From Paenibacillus herberti (lineage in GTDB: Bacteria > Bacillota > Bacilli > Paenibacillales > Paenibacillaceae), in contig NZ_NMUQ01000002.1 of NCBI RefSeq assembly GCF_002233675.1, forward strand, positions 614,078 through 678,077: a stretch of 64,000 nt of DNA, given 5' to 3'. The translations under genes and the position numbers were made by a program. Shown here one piece after another: positions 52,647 to 60,246 of the stretch (position 1 is the first letter of the stretch; every line of letters starts with the position of its first letter). The notes below the pieces were generated by a model that saw nothing but the letters and a program-made list of their open reading frames with translations, was not told the origin of the DNA and did not search any database.

Positions 52647-53417
52647 TTACTTAATCGTTGCAGCTGCTTCCAGCGCGACCAGTGCGGCTGCTGTTTTCTT
52701 GTCAGCTTCTGCTTTAACAACTGCTTTGCTCAGCTCGACTTGTTGCTTAGCATAAGCAGTCAGTTCAGCGCGCAGCTCAGCGATTTTAACTTCGATGTGG
52801 GCACGAACTGCTTTGTCGGAAGTTGCTGCTTGGTCTTTGATCAGTTGGTTAAGCTTAGCTTGACGATCTTGAATCGTAGCCGTCAGATTGTCTACGGACG
52901 ATTTTTGGTAAGCGGCAACGTCTTTACCGACTAGCTCAACACTTTTCGGTGTTTGTGCGTCAACTACTTTTTTCAGGCCGTCTTCACCATAGATTTTCGC
53001 TTGAGCCTTCAGACCGTCAACCGTTCCGTTCACGGAGTCTACGAAAGTTTGGAAGTCGCCAGGAGCTTTAGCCTCAAGGCCGTTAGCAGCAGCGTTCACT
53101 TGGTTGATGTAGTCATTTTTTTGCTTGTTGAGCGTCAGCATGGATGCAGTAGACTGATCTTTTTGGAAAGAAACAACTTCATTTACGGAGTTGCTTTTCA
53201 GCGTATTGTACTCGTTGTTGTAGTTGTTCAGGTTTTTCGCGTAATCAGCCGTTGCATCAGCCGTTACTTTATTTGTAGTTTGCTTGAAATTCGCTTGGTA
53301 CCAGCTCGAAAATTGGCCGCTGATGTCCACGCCTGCGAATGCCGTTCCCATGCTTGCCAGAATACCCGTTGCCAGTACACCTACAGCGATTTTTGTTTTG
53401 ATTGATTTGATAGCCAT
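52647..53417 (-). CDS. Secreted helical protein B with VD-x7-W mature N-terminus
   Basis: 256 residues, the largest of three paralogs. Its signal peptide (KIAVGVLATGILASMGTAFA) has predicted cleavage after AFA. The mature start GVDISGQFSSW shares the x-V/I-D-x7-W motif. The rest is Ala/Asn/Lys/Gln-rich, entirely helical by composition, with likely coiled coils (KNLNNYNNEYNTLKSN and DRQAKLNQLIKDQ). There are no cysteines. AAGGAGAAATTCAATC precedes the ATG. An extracellular fibre or matrix role is conceivable but not shown. Confidence 0.75.
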   Translation of the reverse strand: MAIKSIKTKIAVGVLATGILASMGTAFAGVDISGQFSSWYQANFKQTTNKVTADATADYAKNLNNYNNEYNTLKSNSVNEVVSFQKDQSTASMLTLNKQKNDYINQVNAAANGLEAKAPGDFQTFVDSVNGTVDGLKAQAKIYGEDGLKKVVDAQTPKSVELVGKDVAAYQKSSVDNLTATIQDRQAKLNQLIKDQAATSDKAVRAHIEVKIAELRAELTAYAKQQVELSKAVVKAEADKKTAAALVALEAAATIK

Positions 53418-53495
53418 GATTGAATTTCTCCTTTTTAAATGGGTTTAGGTATGGGCCTTCTCTGGATTACTCCAGTATGTAAGCGGCCTGTCCGA

Positions 53496-53990
53496 CTACT
53501 CCGCCGGTTCAGGCGGTTTTTCCTTATGTACAAACTCTGTCAGCAGCTCGTCCAGTGCCTCCTCCAACTCAACGTCGACCTGTGATCGACCGGCTTCAAC
53601 TGCCTCGTTGAACTGGCTTTCAATGCTGCCTTGTGCTCCGACTCCGCCTGCCAGCTCGGCTTGCGCCTCGTCCAGCCCTTGAAGGTAAATCTCATACTGA
53701 TTGTTGTAAGCATCGAAAGCCCCTTGACGGGCCAATTGAGTGGCATCGTCCACCTGCTTCCCGTAGGTCAGTTGCCATTCCTTGACTATCGAGTCGGCTG
53801 CGGACTGGAATGATTCGCGAGCTTCGGCCTCCGCCCCCCCGCGGAGTTCTTCTGCCTTCTTATCGGAAGCATCCCAATACCATTTCTGCATAGTCGCCTT
53901 TACGTCTATAGCTCCGTAGGCTGTTCCCGAACCTATCGCTGCTGCTAGCAAAAGCACTACCGTTCCTGTAGCCATGCCTGCGCGTTTCAT
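53496..53990 (-). CDS. Secreted helical protein A with VD-x7-W-like mature N-terminus
   Basis: 164 residues and first gene of the operon. Signal peptide GMATGTVVLLLAAAIGSGTAYG is followed by the mature start AIDVKATMQKW, again with Asp and Trp eight apart. An acidic helical body (EELRGGAEAEARESFQSAAD; VDVELEEALDELLTEFV) follows. No cysteines. GGAGGTGAGACGGG precedes the ATG. Genes A, B, C and the signal peptidase run head to tail with gaps of 78 and 108 bases and one overlap, so they are probably one transcript. Confidence 0.72.
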   Translation of the reverse strand: MKRAGMATGTVVLLLAAAIGSGTAYGAIDVKATMQKWYWDASDKKAEELRGGAEAEARESFQSAADSIVKEWQLTYGKQVDDATQLARQGAFDAYNNQYEIYLQGLDEAQAELAGGVGAQGSIESQFNEAVEAGRSQVDVELEEALDELLTEFVHKEKPPEPAE

Positions 53991-54387
53991 CCCGTCTCAC
54001 CTCCAAATTCGTATCAGGGACTTTCGTCCTGCTGTCTGAATCAAGTATAGAACGGAAGCACTGGTAGAAGCTTCATTCAATAGGATACTTTTAGTTATTC
54101 CAGTAAGCCCCAATAAATGAACGAAAAGGAGAAGCAGCCTCATCGCTTTGGTGGAGTATCACCACACCGATTTTGAACCTATCAGACTCCACTAGTAGAA
54201 CATCACCCTATCCTGAAGAGCCAAGCATCATCTCCAAAAGAAGCATCCAGGAAAGGAATTTATCGACATGGGCATGAAATCCATGTGATCCTATACGTTT
54301 ATGACGATTGCTACAAGGTTAAATACCTTCAACAGCAACTTACTCGAAACAACCGAATCCCACTCGATGAAAGAGAGGTTTTACAAT
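53991..54387. other. Divergent regulatory region between secreted-protein operon and stress gene
   Basis: No gene of normal size. A TATACT that could be the -10 of the secreted-protein operon lies on the minus strand near 54045, without a clear -35, which would fit an activated promoter. On the + strand GGAAAGGAATTTATCGAC precedes a six-codon frame MGMKSM (about 54268-54288), a possible leader peptide. The SigB-like promoter at 54297-54322 is annotated separately. Confidence 0.35.
54297..54322 (+). promoter_or_regulatory. SigB-like general-stress promoter
   Basis: GTTTAT (54297-54302), a 14-base spacer and GGTTAA (54317-54322) resemble GTTTWW-N12-15-GGGWAW with one mismatch. It is 66 bases upstream of a YflT-type stress gene; YflT is SigB-controlled in Bacillus. 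Confidence 0.45.
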
Positions 54388-55290
54388 ATGAGCAAGAAAA
54401 TTGTTGGAGTTTATGACACAGAGCAAGCAGCGATCCACGCCATTGAGCATTTGAAGCAGCACGGCGTTGATGGAGACGACATCTCAATCCTAGCGAGGGA
54501 CAAAGGCGATGTATCGGCGATCCAAAAGGAAACCGGAACCCGAGCGCCTGAAGGAGCCGCAGCTGGAGCTGCCGGAGGCGGTATGCTCGGCGGCCTGACA
54601 GGGCTGCTGGTCGGCATCGGAGCTCTCGCCATTCCTGGCATCGGCCCAATCGTCGCAGCGGGGCCAATCGCGGCCGCCCTGGCGGGAGCCGCTGTCGGAG
54701 CTGGAGCGGGCGGCCTAGTAGGTGGCCTGATCGGACTCGGCATCCCGGAGAACGAAGCTTCTCTTTATAATGAATACGTGCAGGATGGCAACATTCTCGT
54801 ATTGGTAGAATCGCGGGCAGAGCGTGATCATAAAGTCTATGATGCTCTCCGCAGTACAGGCTCCATCAACTCCCCTTCGTATGAACGGGATGTGCAGCCT
54901 TATAACCAAACTGCTGCAGCCAGCGAGCTGCGAACCGACGCAGGTGCTGTTCCTGCCAGTGAAATCTATCCCGATAGACAGCCCGTTCGCAGCAAGGACT
55001 CCGATCCTTCCACCACGATTGGACTTTCAGGCAGCAGCTACGCCGATCGCGATCTGGACAGAGATGGCCGCGTAATGGGCGCCGACCGTGATCCGGTAGA
55101 TGGCAGCTACCGAGCAGCCGACGGTTATGCAGAGCTCGAGCGCAACCGCGACAGCCGCTACTACGAAAGTGACAATCGGAGCGACCGACCAGATGCCCCG
55201 CGCCTTGATCATGACCGTGACGGAGACGGTGATGTGACACTCAAGGAGCGTGCGCAGAACCTTCGCGACAAGGTCGATAAACGTCTCTAA
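54388..55290 (+). CDS. YflT-type general stress protein with C-terminal EF-hand-like loop
   Basis: 300 residues. The N-terminus KKIVGVYDTEQAAIHAIEHLKQHGV...DDISILARD is the YflT heat/stress-induced domain. A glycine/alanine-rich hydrophobic region (about 55-115, including GGLTGLLVGIGALAIPGIGPIVAAGP) looks membrane-associated. The C-terminal third is hydrophilic and rich in Asp/Arg, and residues 276-287 (DRDGDGDVTLKE) form a canonical 12-residue EF-hand loop with a second partial DxDxDG upstream. That tail is not usual for YflT. The ATG at 54388 is supported by AGAGAGG; in-frame starts upstream overlap the SigB-like promoter. Confidence 0.82.
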   Translation: MSKKIVGVYDTEQAAIHAIEHLKQHGVDGDDISILARDKGDVSAIQKETGTRAPEGAAAGAAGGGMLGGLTGLLVGIGALAIPGIGPIVAAGPIAAALAGAAVGAGAGGLVGGLIGLGIPENEASLYNEYVQDGNILVLVESRAERDHKVYDALRSTGSINSPSYERDVQPYNQTAAASELRTDAGAVPASEIYPDRQPVRSKDSDPSTTIGLSGSSYADRDLDRDGRVMGADRDPVDGSYRAADGYAELERNRDSRYYESDNRSDRPDAPRLDHDRDGDGDVTLKERAQNLRDKVDKRL

Positions 55291-55319
55291 ATCTTTTCCT
55301 ACTATAAAATAGGAAAAAT

Positions 55320-55372
55320 AAAATGCCCTTCCGGTATCCTGTTCGCAGGATCAGCCCGGAAGGGCATTTTTT
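55320..55372. terminator. Bidirectional terminator between stress gene and pbuX
   Basis: AAAATGCCCTTCCGG (55320-55334) pairs exactly with 55356-55370, followed by TTTTTT. Confidence 0.9.
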
Positions 55373-55406
55373 CATAAAAGGAAATTCACTCTTGGACAAA
55401 GCTCGG

Positions 55407-56714
55407 TTAGGTCGCTTCTCCAGCTTCTTGATATGCGGTCGTCGACTCGCGTCGGCGACTCATGAGAATATTAAGAATGATAGCAGTCAATGAGCCGGTG
55501 ACGATGCCGCTTTGAAGCAGCATGGACAGCTCGGGTGGCAGCTTGCCGAACATCGCAGGCACGGTAGCGGAACCAACGCCGACAGCCAAGCTACAGGCAA
55601 CGATCATCAGATTGCCTTCTTTGCGCAGGTCGATCTCAGACAAAATACTCATGCCAGCCGCAGCGACGGAACCGAACATGACGATCATCGCTCCACCCAG
55701 CACCGCATTCGGTACAACTGTCGTGAGCGCCGCCAGCTTCGGCAGCAGGCCGAGCAGCACCATAATGCCTCCAGCGGCGAAGATGACGTTGCGCGTTTTC
55801 ACCTTGGTCAGTGTGAGCAGGCCGACGTTTTGGGAGAAAGCGGTGTACGGGAAAGCATTAAGAATGCCGCCCAGCATAATGGCCGCTCCCTCAGAACGTA
55901 AACCGTTGACGATTTGACGCTGTTCAACCTTCTGATCGGTCGCTTTGCCTACGGCGAGATAGACGCCAGTCGACTCCACCATGCTGACGATGTTCACAAG
56001 AATCATCGTGCCGATCGCGACGAGGCTGATCTGCGGCGTTCCGAAGTAGAATGGCTGAGGAACGCTTAGCCAAGAAGCTTCCGCAACACCAGCGAAGCTG
56101 ACCATGCCCATCGCATAAGCGGCGCCTGTACCGACCGCAAGCCCGACGAGCACGGAGACGGTGCGCAGGAATCCTTTGGCGAAGCGGCTAACGAGCAGGA
56201 TGACAACGAGCGTTAACAAGCCGAGCAGCAGGTTGCGCGGAGCGCCGAAGTCAGGTGCTCCCTGGCCGCCAGCGACGTTATTCATCGCAACAGGAATGAG
56301 TGACAGGCCGATAATCGTCACAACCGAGCCGGTGACAACCGTTGGGAAAAAGCGCAACAGCTTGCCATAAAGCGGCGCGGCCAAGAGTACAAACAGGCCG
56401 GATATAATAATCGCGCCGTATACCGTGGCCATGTTATATTGCGAGCCGATGATGATCATCGGACCGACTGCTGTAAAGGTACAGCCGAGCACAACCGGTA
56501 GGCGACTGCCGAACCAACGGGTGCCGAGCACCTGCAGCAAAGTTGCCAATCCACAGGTGAACAGGTCAGCCGCGATTAGATACGCCATTTGAGCCGGAGT
56601 AAGTCCGAGCGCTCCACCGACGATGAGCGGTACCACGACCGCTCCGGCGTACATGGCGAGCACATGCTGCAGACCGAGCGCGGCGACCTTGGTCGGAGCG
56701 AGCGGCTTAGACAT
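55407..56714 (-). CDS. pbuX: Xanthine permease (NCS2 family)
   Basis: 435 residues with about 14 hydrophobic segments. NCS2 motifs are GLQHVLAMYAGAVVVPLIVGGALGL, QVLGTRWFGSRLPVVLGCTFTAVGP and the substrate-site block VNIVSMVESTGVYLAVGKATD (Glu). NAFPYTAFSQNVGLLTLTKV follows. It imports xanthine with protons. GAGAGGAAGG precedes the ATG at 56714, which overlaps the xpt stop by eight bases (ATGTCTAA). Expression is set by the guanine riboswitch at 57515-57590. Confidence 0.94.
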   Translation of the reverse strand: MSKPLAPTKVAALGLQHVLAMYAGAVVVPLIVGGALGLTPAQMAYLIAADLFTCGLATLLQVLGTRWFGSRLPVVLGCTFTAVGPMIIIGSQYNMATVYGAIIISGLFVLLAAPLYGKLLRFFPTVVTGSVVTIIGLSLIPVAMNNVAGGQGAPDFGAPRNLLLGLLTLVVILLVSRFAKGFLRTVSVLVGLAVGTGAAYAMGMVSFAGVAEASWLSVPQPFYFGTPQISLVAIGTMILVNIVSMVESTGVYLAVGKATDQKVEQRQIVNGLRSEGAAIMLGGILNAFPYTAFSQNVGLLTLTKVKTRNVIFAAGGIMVLLGLLPKLAALTTVVPNAVLGGAMIVMFGSVAAAGMSILSEIDLRKEGNLMIVACSLAVGVGSATVPAMFGKLPPELSMLLQSGIVTGSLTAIILNILMSRRRESTTAYQEAGEAT

Positions 56715-57327
56715 GAGCGCCTTCCTCTCCACGAGCGGTTATAGCCGCTTCAGCCTCGTGTACATATGTCACTTCACCCGGTTTCATCGAGGCGATGCGT
56801 GCCAGCGAATGTATTTCTACACCCATTGCCTCCAGCAAGCCGCGCCCCTCTTGGAAGCTCTTCTCAATGACGCAGCCAACGCCGCATAGCTGAGCTCCGG
56901 ACTGCTTCACGATGTCTACCAAGCCAATCAAGGCTGCGCCCGTTGCCAGAAAATCATCCACAATTATGACTCGATCCTCCGGGGACAGATAGGACTGCGA
57001 GATGCTGACTTGATACGTCTCCCCACGGGTGAACGAAACCACCTCGGATGAATACAGCTTTTCGGTGAGGGTGACCGCCTTTTTCTTCTTGGCATAAATG
57101 AAAGGCACGTCCATCGCGATGCCTGCCGCCATCGCAAATTGGATGCCGCTCGCCTCGATCGTCAGTATTTTCGTAATTCCCCGCCCCGCGAAGATGCGTG
57201 CGAATTCTTGTCCAATTTCCAGCGCCAAGCGTGTATCAACCTGATGATTCAGGAACGAATCCACCTTCAGAACTTTTTCAGAGAGAATCAACCCATCCTC
57301 ACGGATGCGTTTTTCTAATTTTTCCAT
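56707..57327 (-). CDS. xpt: Xanthine phosphoribosyltransferase
   Basis: 206 residues of the Xpt family: LEKRIREDGLILSEKVLKVDSFLNHQVD at the start and the PRPP-binding loop VIIVDDFLATGAA (about 121-133). It converts xanthine and PRPP to XMP. The ATG at 57327 (MEKLEKRI) matches the family start; the upstream TTG abuts the AAGGGG site. With pbuX it forms the purine salvage operon under riboswitch control. Confidence 0.96.
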   Translation of the reverse strand: MEKLEKRIREDGLILSEKVLKVDSFLNHQVDTRLALEIGQEFARIFAGRGITKILTIEASGIQFAMAAGIAMDVPFIYAKKKKAVTLTEKLYSSEVVSFTRGETYQVSISQSYLSPEDRVIIVDDFLATGAALIGLVDIVKQSGAQLCGVGCVIEKSFQEGRGLLEAMGVEIHSLARIASMKPGEVTYVHEAEAAITARGEEGAHV

Positions 57328-57383
57328 ATGGTTGAGCAACCCCTTTTCCTTATAATCCCGATAAATAAAAAAATAATGAAAAC

Positions 57384-57431
57384 AAAAAAGACAGATCCCT
57401 CTCTGGATACTGCTCCAAAGTGAGATCTGTC
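57384..57431 (-). terminator. Riboswitch expression-platform terminator
   Basis: On the minus strand GACAGATC...GATCTGTC forms a stem with inner pairing, followed by TTTTTT, 57 bases before the xpt ATG. Confidence 0.85.
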
Positions 57432-57514
57432 GTCATTGACAAGTCTGGTCTACGCCCGCCGCCTGGCAGCCATGGGCCTGAATTCAGGCACGGCCCCGCT
57501 AGGCGCGGGCGCTC

Positions 57515-57590
57515 TCACTCATAGTCGGATGATTACATTGGTCATCCGGTAGAAACTTATGGGCCATATCCCCATTATTATACGAGCTTT
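57515..57590 (-). promoter_or_regulatory. Guanine-class purine riboswitch for xpt-pbuX
   Basis: The minus strand carries the conserved purine aptamer: CTCGTATAAT at the 5' side of P1, GGGGATATGGCCCATAAGTTTCTACC, the second hairpin GGATGA...TCATCC, and GACTATGAG closing P1. The specifier in GA-C-TATG is C, the guanine/hypoxanthine/xanthine type rather than adenine. Between aptamer and terminator lies an unusually long GC-rich stem with the inner palindrome GCCTGAATTCAGGC (about 57445-57510), presumably part of the antiterminator. Confidence 0.93.
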
Positions 57591-57685
57591 ATTCGTTTTG
57601 TCTTTTGTCATCCTACACGTTTCGACAAAGGCTTGCAACAAAAATATGCAACATCGCGATGTAAGCTTTTGGAAGTGGTATTTTC

Positions 57686-58726
57686 TCAGTAACCTCCCGC
57701 CGTCCGCCCTGCTTCACGACCCCTGCTCTGTCGGTATTGTCCCGGCGTCTGTCCGGTCCATTTCTTGAACGCGCTATGAAAGGCGCTCGGCTCGGAAAAA
57801 TGAAGCAAATACGCGACCTCTGCCACGCTATGTTCCTCCCGAGACAGGTACCGTAATGCTAGCTCCCGGCGCAGCTCCGCCGCAAGTCGATTGAAAGTAG
57901 TACCCTCCAGCTTCAGCCGAGCCTGCAGATTGCGCGTGCTCATCCCGAGTGCCCGGGCGGCTTCAGCCAGCGAAGGAAGTGCCGCTCCGGCGTGATCCAG
58001 CAAGTAGCGGGATAGTTGCAGCGTCGTTTGGCGGCCCTCCTGCATACTTGCATATACCCGATCTGCGACCGCCTTGAACTCCTGAAGCAGCCGTTCGTCG
58101 CGAGCCAGCACCGGCCAATCCATGACCTCATCGGCCACCCGCAGTTCGCACGCCTCCGCACTGAATTCCGGCATGACACCAAGCACTTTCCGGTACACCT
58201 CTGGGTCAACCACTGGCGCATGCTGCAAGGATAGGCCGAATGGAACAAGCGAACGGCCAACGAGGCGGGACACAGCCCGGTACAAAGAAGCGACCATATC
58301 CTCCGTGCAGTGACGCGACACCTTTACAGATGGGTCCCAGATTCGGAACCGCAGCGCTGTCATCCCTGCAGATAAAGGTATGACCTCTAAATCATAACCG
58401 CTGCATATCATCTGATGATATCGGTTCAACGACTCGACCGCTTCCCTCACCGTGCCGCAATGCTGCATCACATAACCAGGGATACCGAGATCGGAGAACT
58501 CCATCGTCGCTCCTTGATTGAAGCCGAACAGCCGGTCGCCGGTGAACCGACTAGCCTCCTCCATCAATCGGTCCATCTCTTCATAGGAGATGCGGGCATC
58601 CCCGCGCTGCAGCAGTTCCGGGTCCAAGCCCGTCTCCCGGCAAAAAAGCTGCGTATCAAAGCCCCGCGCCGCCATACCCCGGATCGATGCGGCGAGCAGC
58701 GTGATTGACACCCCTTGCATACTCAT
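57686..58726 (-). CDS. AraC-family regulator with Arabinose_bd-type N-terminus
   Basis: 346 residues. The N-terminal domain (ARGFDTQLFCRETGLDPELLQRGDARISYEEMDRLMEEA...GDRLFGFNQGATMEFSDLGIPGYVMQHCGTVREAVESLNRYHQ) is the type found in OruR/ArgR-like AraC regulators. The C-terminal double HTH is AARALGMSTRNLQARLKLEGTTFNRLAAELRRELALRYL and VAEVAYLLHFSEPSAFHSAFKKWTGQTPGQYRQ. GGGGAGG lies eight bases before the ATG. It is divergent from the quinone-reductase-like gene 127 bases away, its most likely target. Confidence 0.92.
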   Translation of the reverse strand: MSMQGVSITLLAASIRGMAARGFDTQLFCRETGLDPELLQRGDARISYEEMDRLMEEASRFTGDRLFGFNQGATMEFSDLGIPGYVMQHCGTVREAVESLNRYHQMICSGYDLEVIPLSAGMTALRFRIWDPSVKVSRHCTEDMVASLYRAVSRLVGRSLVPFGLSLQHAPVVDPEVYRKVLGVMPEFSAEACELRVADEVMDWPVLARDERLLQEFKAVADRVYASMQEGRQTTLQLSRYLLDHAGAALPSLAEAARALGMSTRNLQARLKLEGTTFNRLAAELRRELALRYLSREEHSVAEVAYLLHFSEPSAFHSAFKKWTGQTPGQYRQSRGREAGRTAGGY

Positions 58727-58852
58727 CCCTTCGCCTCCCCTGCCTCAATGCGCCTTTCATCATGAACGAAGCGCCTTCGCTCACTGCCGTTTCCTTTAAA
58801 CCAGTTTATCATGAAAGCATCAACCAACCGGAAGAAAGAGGGAGAAAATGTT

Positions 58853-59434
58853 ATGACTAAAAAAATTGCGATCATCATCGGCCATCCAAATGCCGAAAGC
58901 TTCTGCCATTCCCTAGCCGCCAATTATGCCAAAGGAGCCGAGCGCTCCGGCGCTCAGGTAACGATTCTGGATCTCGCTGAGATGCAGTTTGATCCTATCT
59001 TGCACAACGGTTACCACAAACGCACCGAGCTGGAGGAGGATCTGCTGCATGCCCAGCGCGTGTTGCTGGATGCGGATCACACGGTTTGGATCTACCCGAT
59101 CTGGTGGGCGACGATGCCGGCGGTGTTAAAAGGCTTTTTGGATCGCGTGCTGCTGCCTGGTTTTGCTTTCAAGTATACCAAGGGAAAAGCCGTTCCAGAA
59201 AAGCTGCTGCTCGGACGTAGTGCCCGAATTATCGCGACGATGGATGCTCCCGTATTGTATTACCGGGTAGTACTAAGGAACTCCGGGATTTATGCCATGA
59301 AAAAGGGGGTGCTGGAATTCAGCGGTATCCGTCCCGTAGCAACAACTCGATTGGGCAGCATCGGCAGTTCCACTCCCGATAAGCTGCAAGGCATGCTGGA
59401 GTTGGCTGAACGCCTCGGCCAACAGCAGAAATAA
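58853..59434 (+). CDS. NAD(P)H-dependent oxidoreductase, flavodoxin-like fold
   Basis: 193 residues of the NQO/KefF/MdaB family. IGHPNAESFCHSLAANYAKGAE (about 9-30) is the flavin-phosphate loop. WIYPIWWATMPAVLKGFLDRVLLPGFAF is the conserved active-site region. It would reduce quinones or electrophiles with two electrons. The ATG at 58853 follows GAGGGAGA; an in-frame ATG 14 codons earlier is unsupported. It is probably controlled by the divergent AraC regulator. Confidence 0.92.
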   Translation: MTKKIAIIIGHPNAESFCHSLAANYAKGAERSGAQVTILDLAEMQFDPILHNGYHKRTELEEDLLHAQRVLLDADHTVWIYPIWWATMPAVLKGFLDRVLLPGFAFKYTKGKAVPEKLLLGRSARIIATMDAPVLYYRVVLRNSGIYAMKKGVLEFSGIRPVATTRLGSIGSSTPDKLQGMLELAERLGQQQK

Positions 59435-59479
59435 AACAAGCGGCCCGAAGCAGACAACTCTGTTTCGGGCCGTTTGTTT
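59435..59479. terminator. Bidirectional terminator between the oxidoreductase and glycosylase genes
   Basis: A stem of about 20 bp with core CGGCCCGAA/TTCGGGCCG and flanking A/T runs. Confidence 0.85.
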
Positions 59480-59482
59480 CCC

Positions 59483-60100
59483 CTAGCGATTGCGGGCTTT
59501 CGGTCCCGACACATTCGGGTTTCCCCGCTCCCAAAAACGCCAAGGGTAATCGCGCGCCTCGCCGCTGTTGTCGATCCCTATGCGCGGACCAGCCGCAATC
59601 TCTCCAGCCTCTCTTCCAACTGCTACGTAAATGGGCGGTTTCCATAAAGGACGCGCATAATCCTCCATCGTTATTCCCAGTGCCTGAGCCAGCTTGCCGG
59701 GGCCGCTGGCGAGCTCCGCGAGCTTCTTGTTCCCACCTCGTCGGCGCTCCATCAGCTCAATGCCTGCGCAAGGCTCCAGCGCCCGAATCAGCACTCCCTG
59801 CGGGCAGCCAACTTCCGCGCTGACAATGTTTAGCAGACAGTGCGTGTGCATCACATGAGCATAGGCATGTCCTGGTTCCCCAAACATAATCTCCGTTCGG
59901 GCGGTGCGCCGTCCCCCATAGCTATGCGCTGCCCCGTCATGCGGGCCGCAGTAAGCTTCCGTTTCCACAATCCAGCCGGCGGCGATTCCCTCCAGAGATT
60001 CCTTGACGAGCACCATGCCCATTAGCGCTTGTGCCAACTCCAATGTGGGCAACCGGAAAAATTCCGGCTGAACCGCTTGCCATGCCATTTTTTCTTCCAT
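59483..60100 (-). CDS. DNA-3-methyladenine glycosylase (AAG/MPG family)
   Basis: 205 residues. The active site of the AAG fold is intact: VETEAYCGP (general base E48, intercalating-type Y50) and GAAHSYGGRRTART (H59). The strand normally reading YVYxIYGMH is altered and one residue shorter here (YAHVMHTHCLLNIV), a notable deviation. It excises 3-methyladenine, hypoxanthine and related lesions. It is the third base-excision-repair gene in the window, unlinked to the AlkC/UDG pair. AAGGAG lies ten bases before the ATG. Confidence 0.9.
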   Translation of the reverse strand: MEEKMAWQAVQPEFFRLPTLELAQALMGMVLVKESLEGIAAGWIVETEAYCGPHDGAAHSYGGRRTARTEIMFGEPGHAYAHVMHTHCLLNIVSAEVGCPQGVLIRALEPCAGIELMERRRGGNKKLAELASGPGKLAQALGITMEDYARPLWKPPIYVAVGREAGEIAAGPRIGIDNSGEARDYPWRFWERGNPNVSGPKARNR

Positions 60101-60246
60101 ATGTGATCGCTCCTTTGCAGCGTTCTTTTCCTATTAAATACATAGCTTGGCGCAGCTAATCTCATCCTATTTTAAGCGGCAGGGGTGGGTAAAGGGGCTA
60201 TTTTCTGTTACAATAACGAAAAATTCACACAGATTAGGGGATCGAT

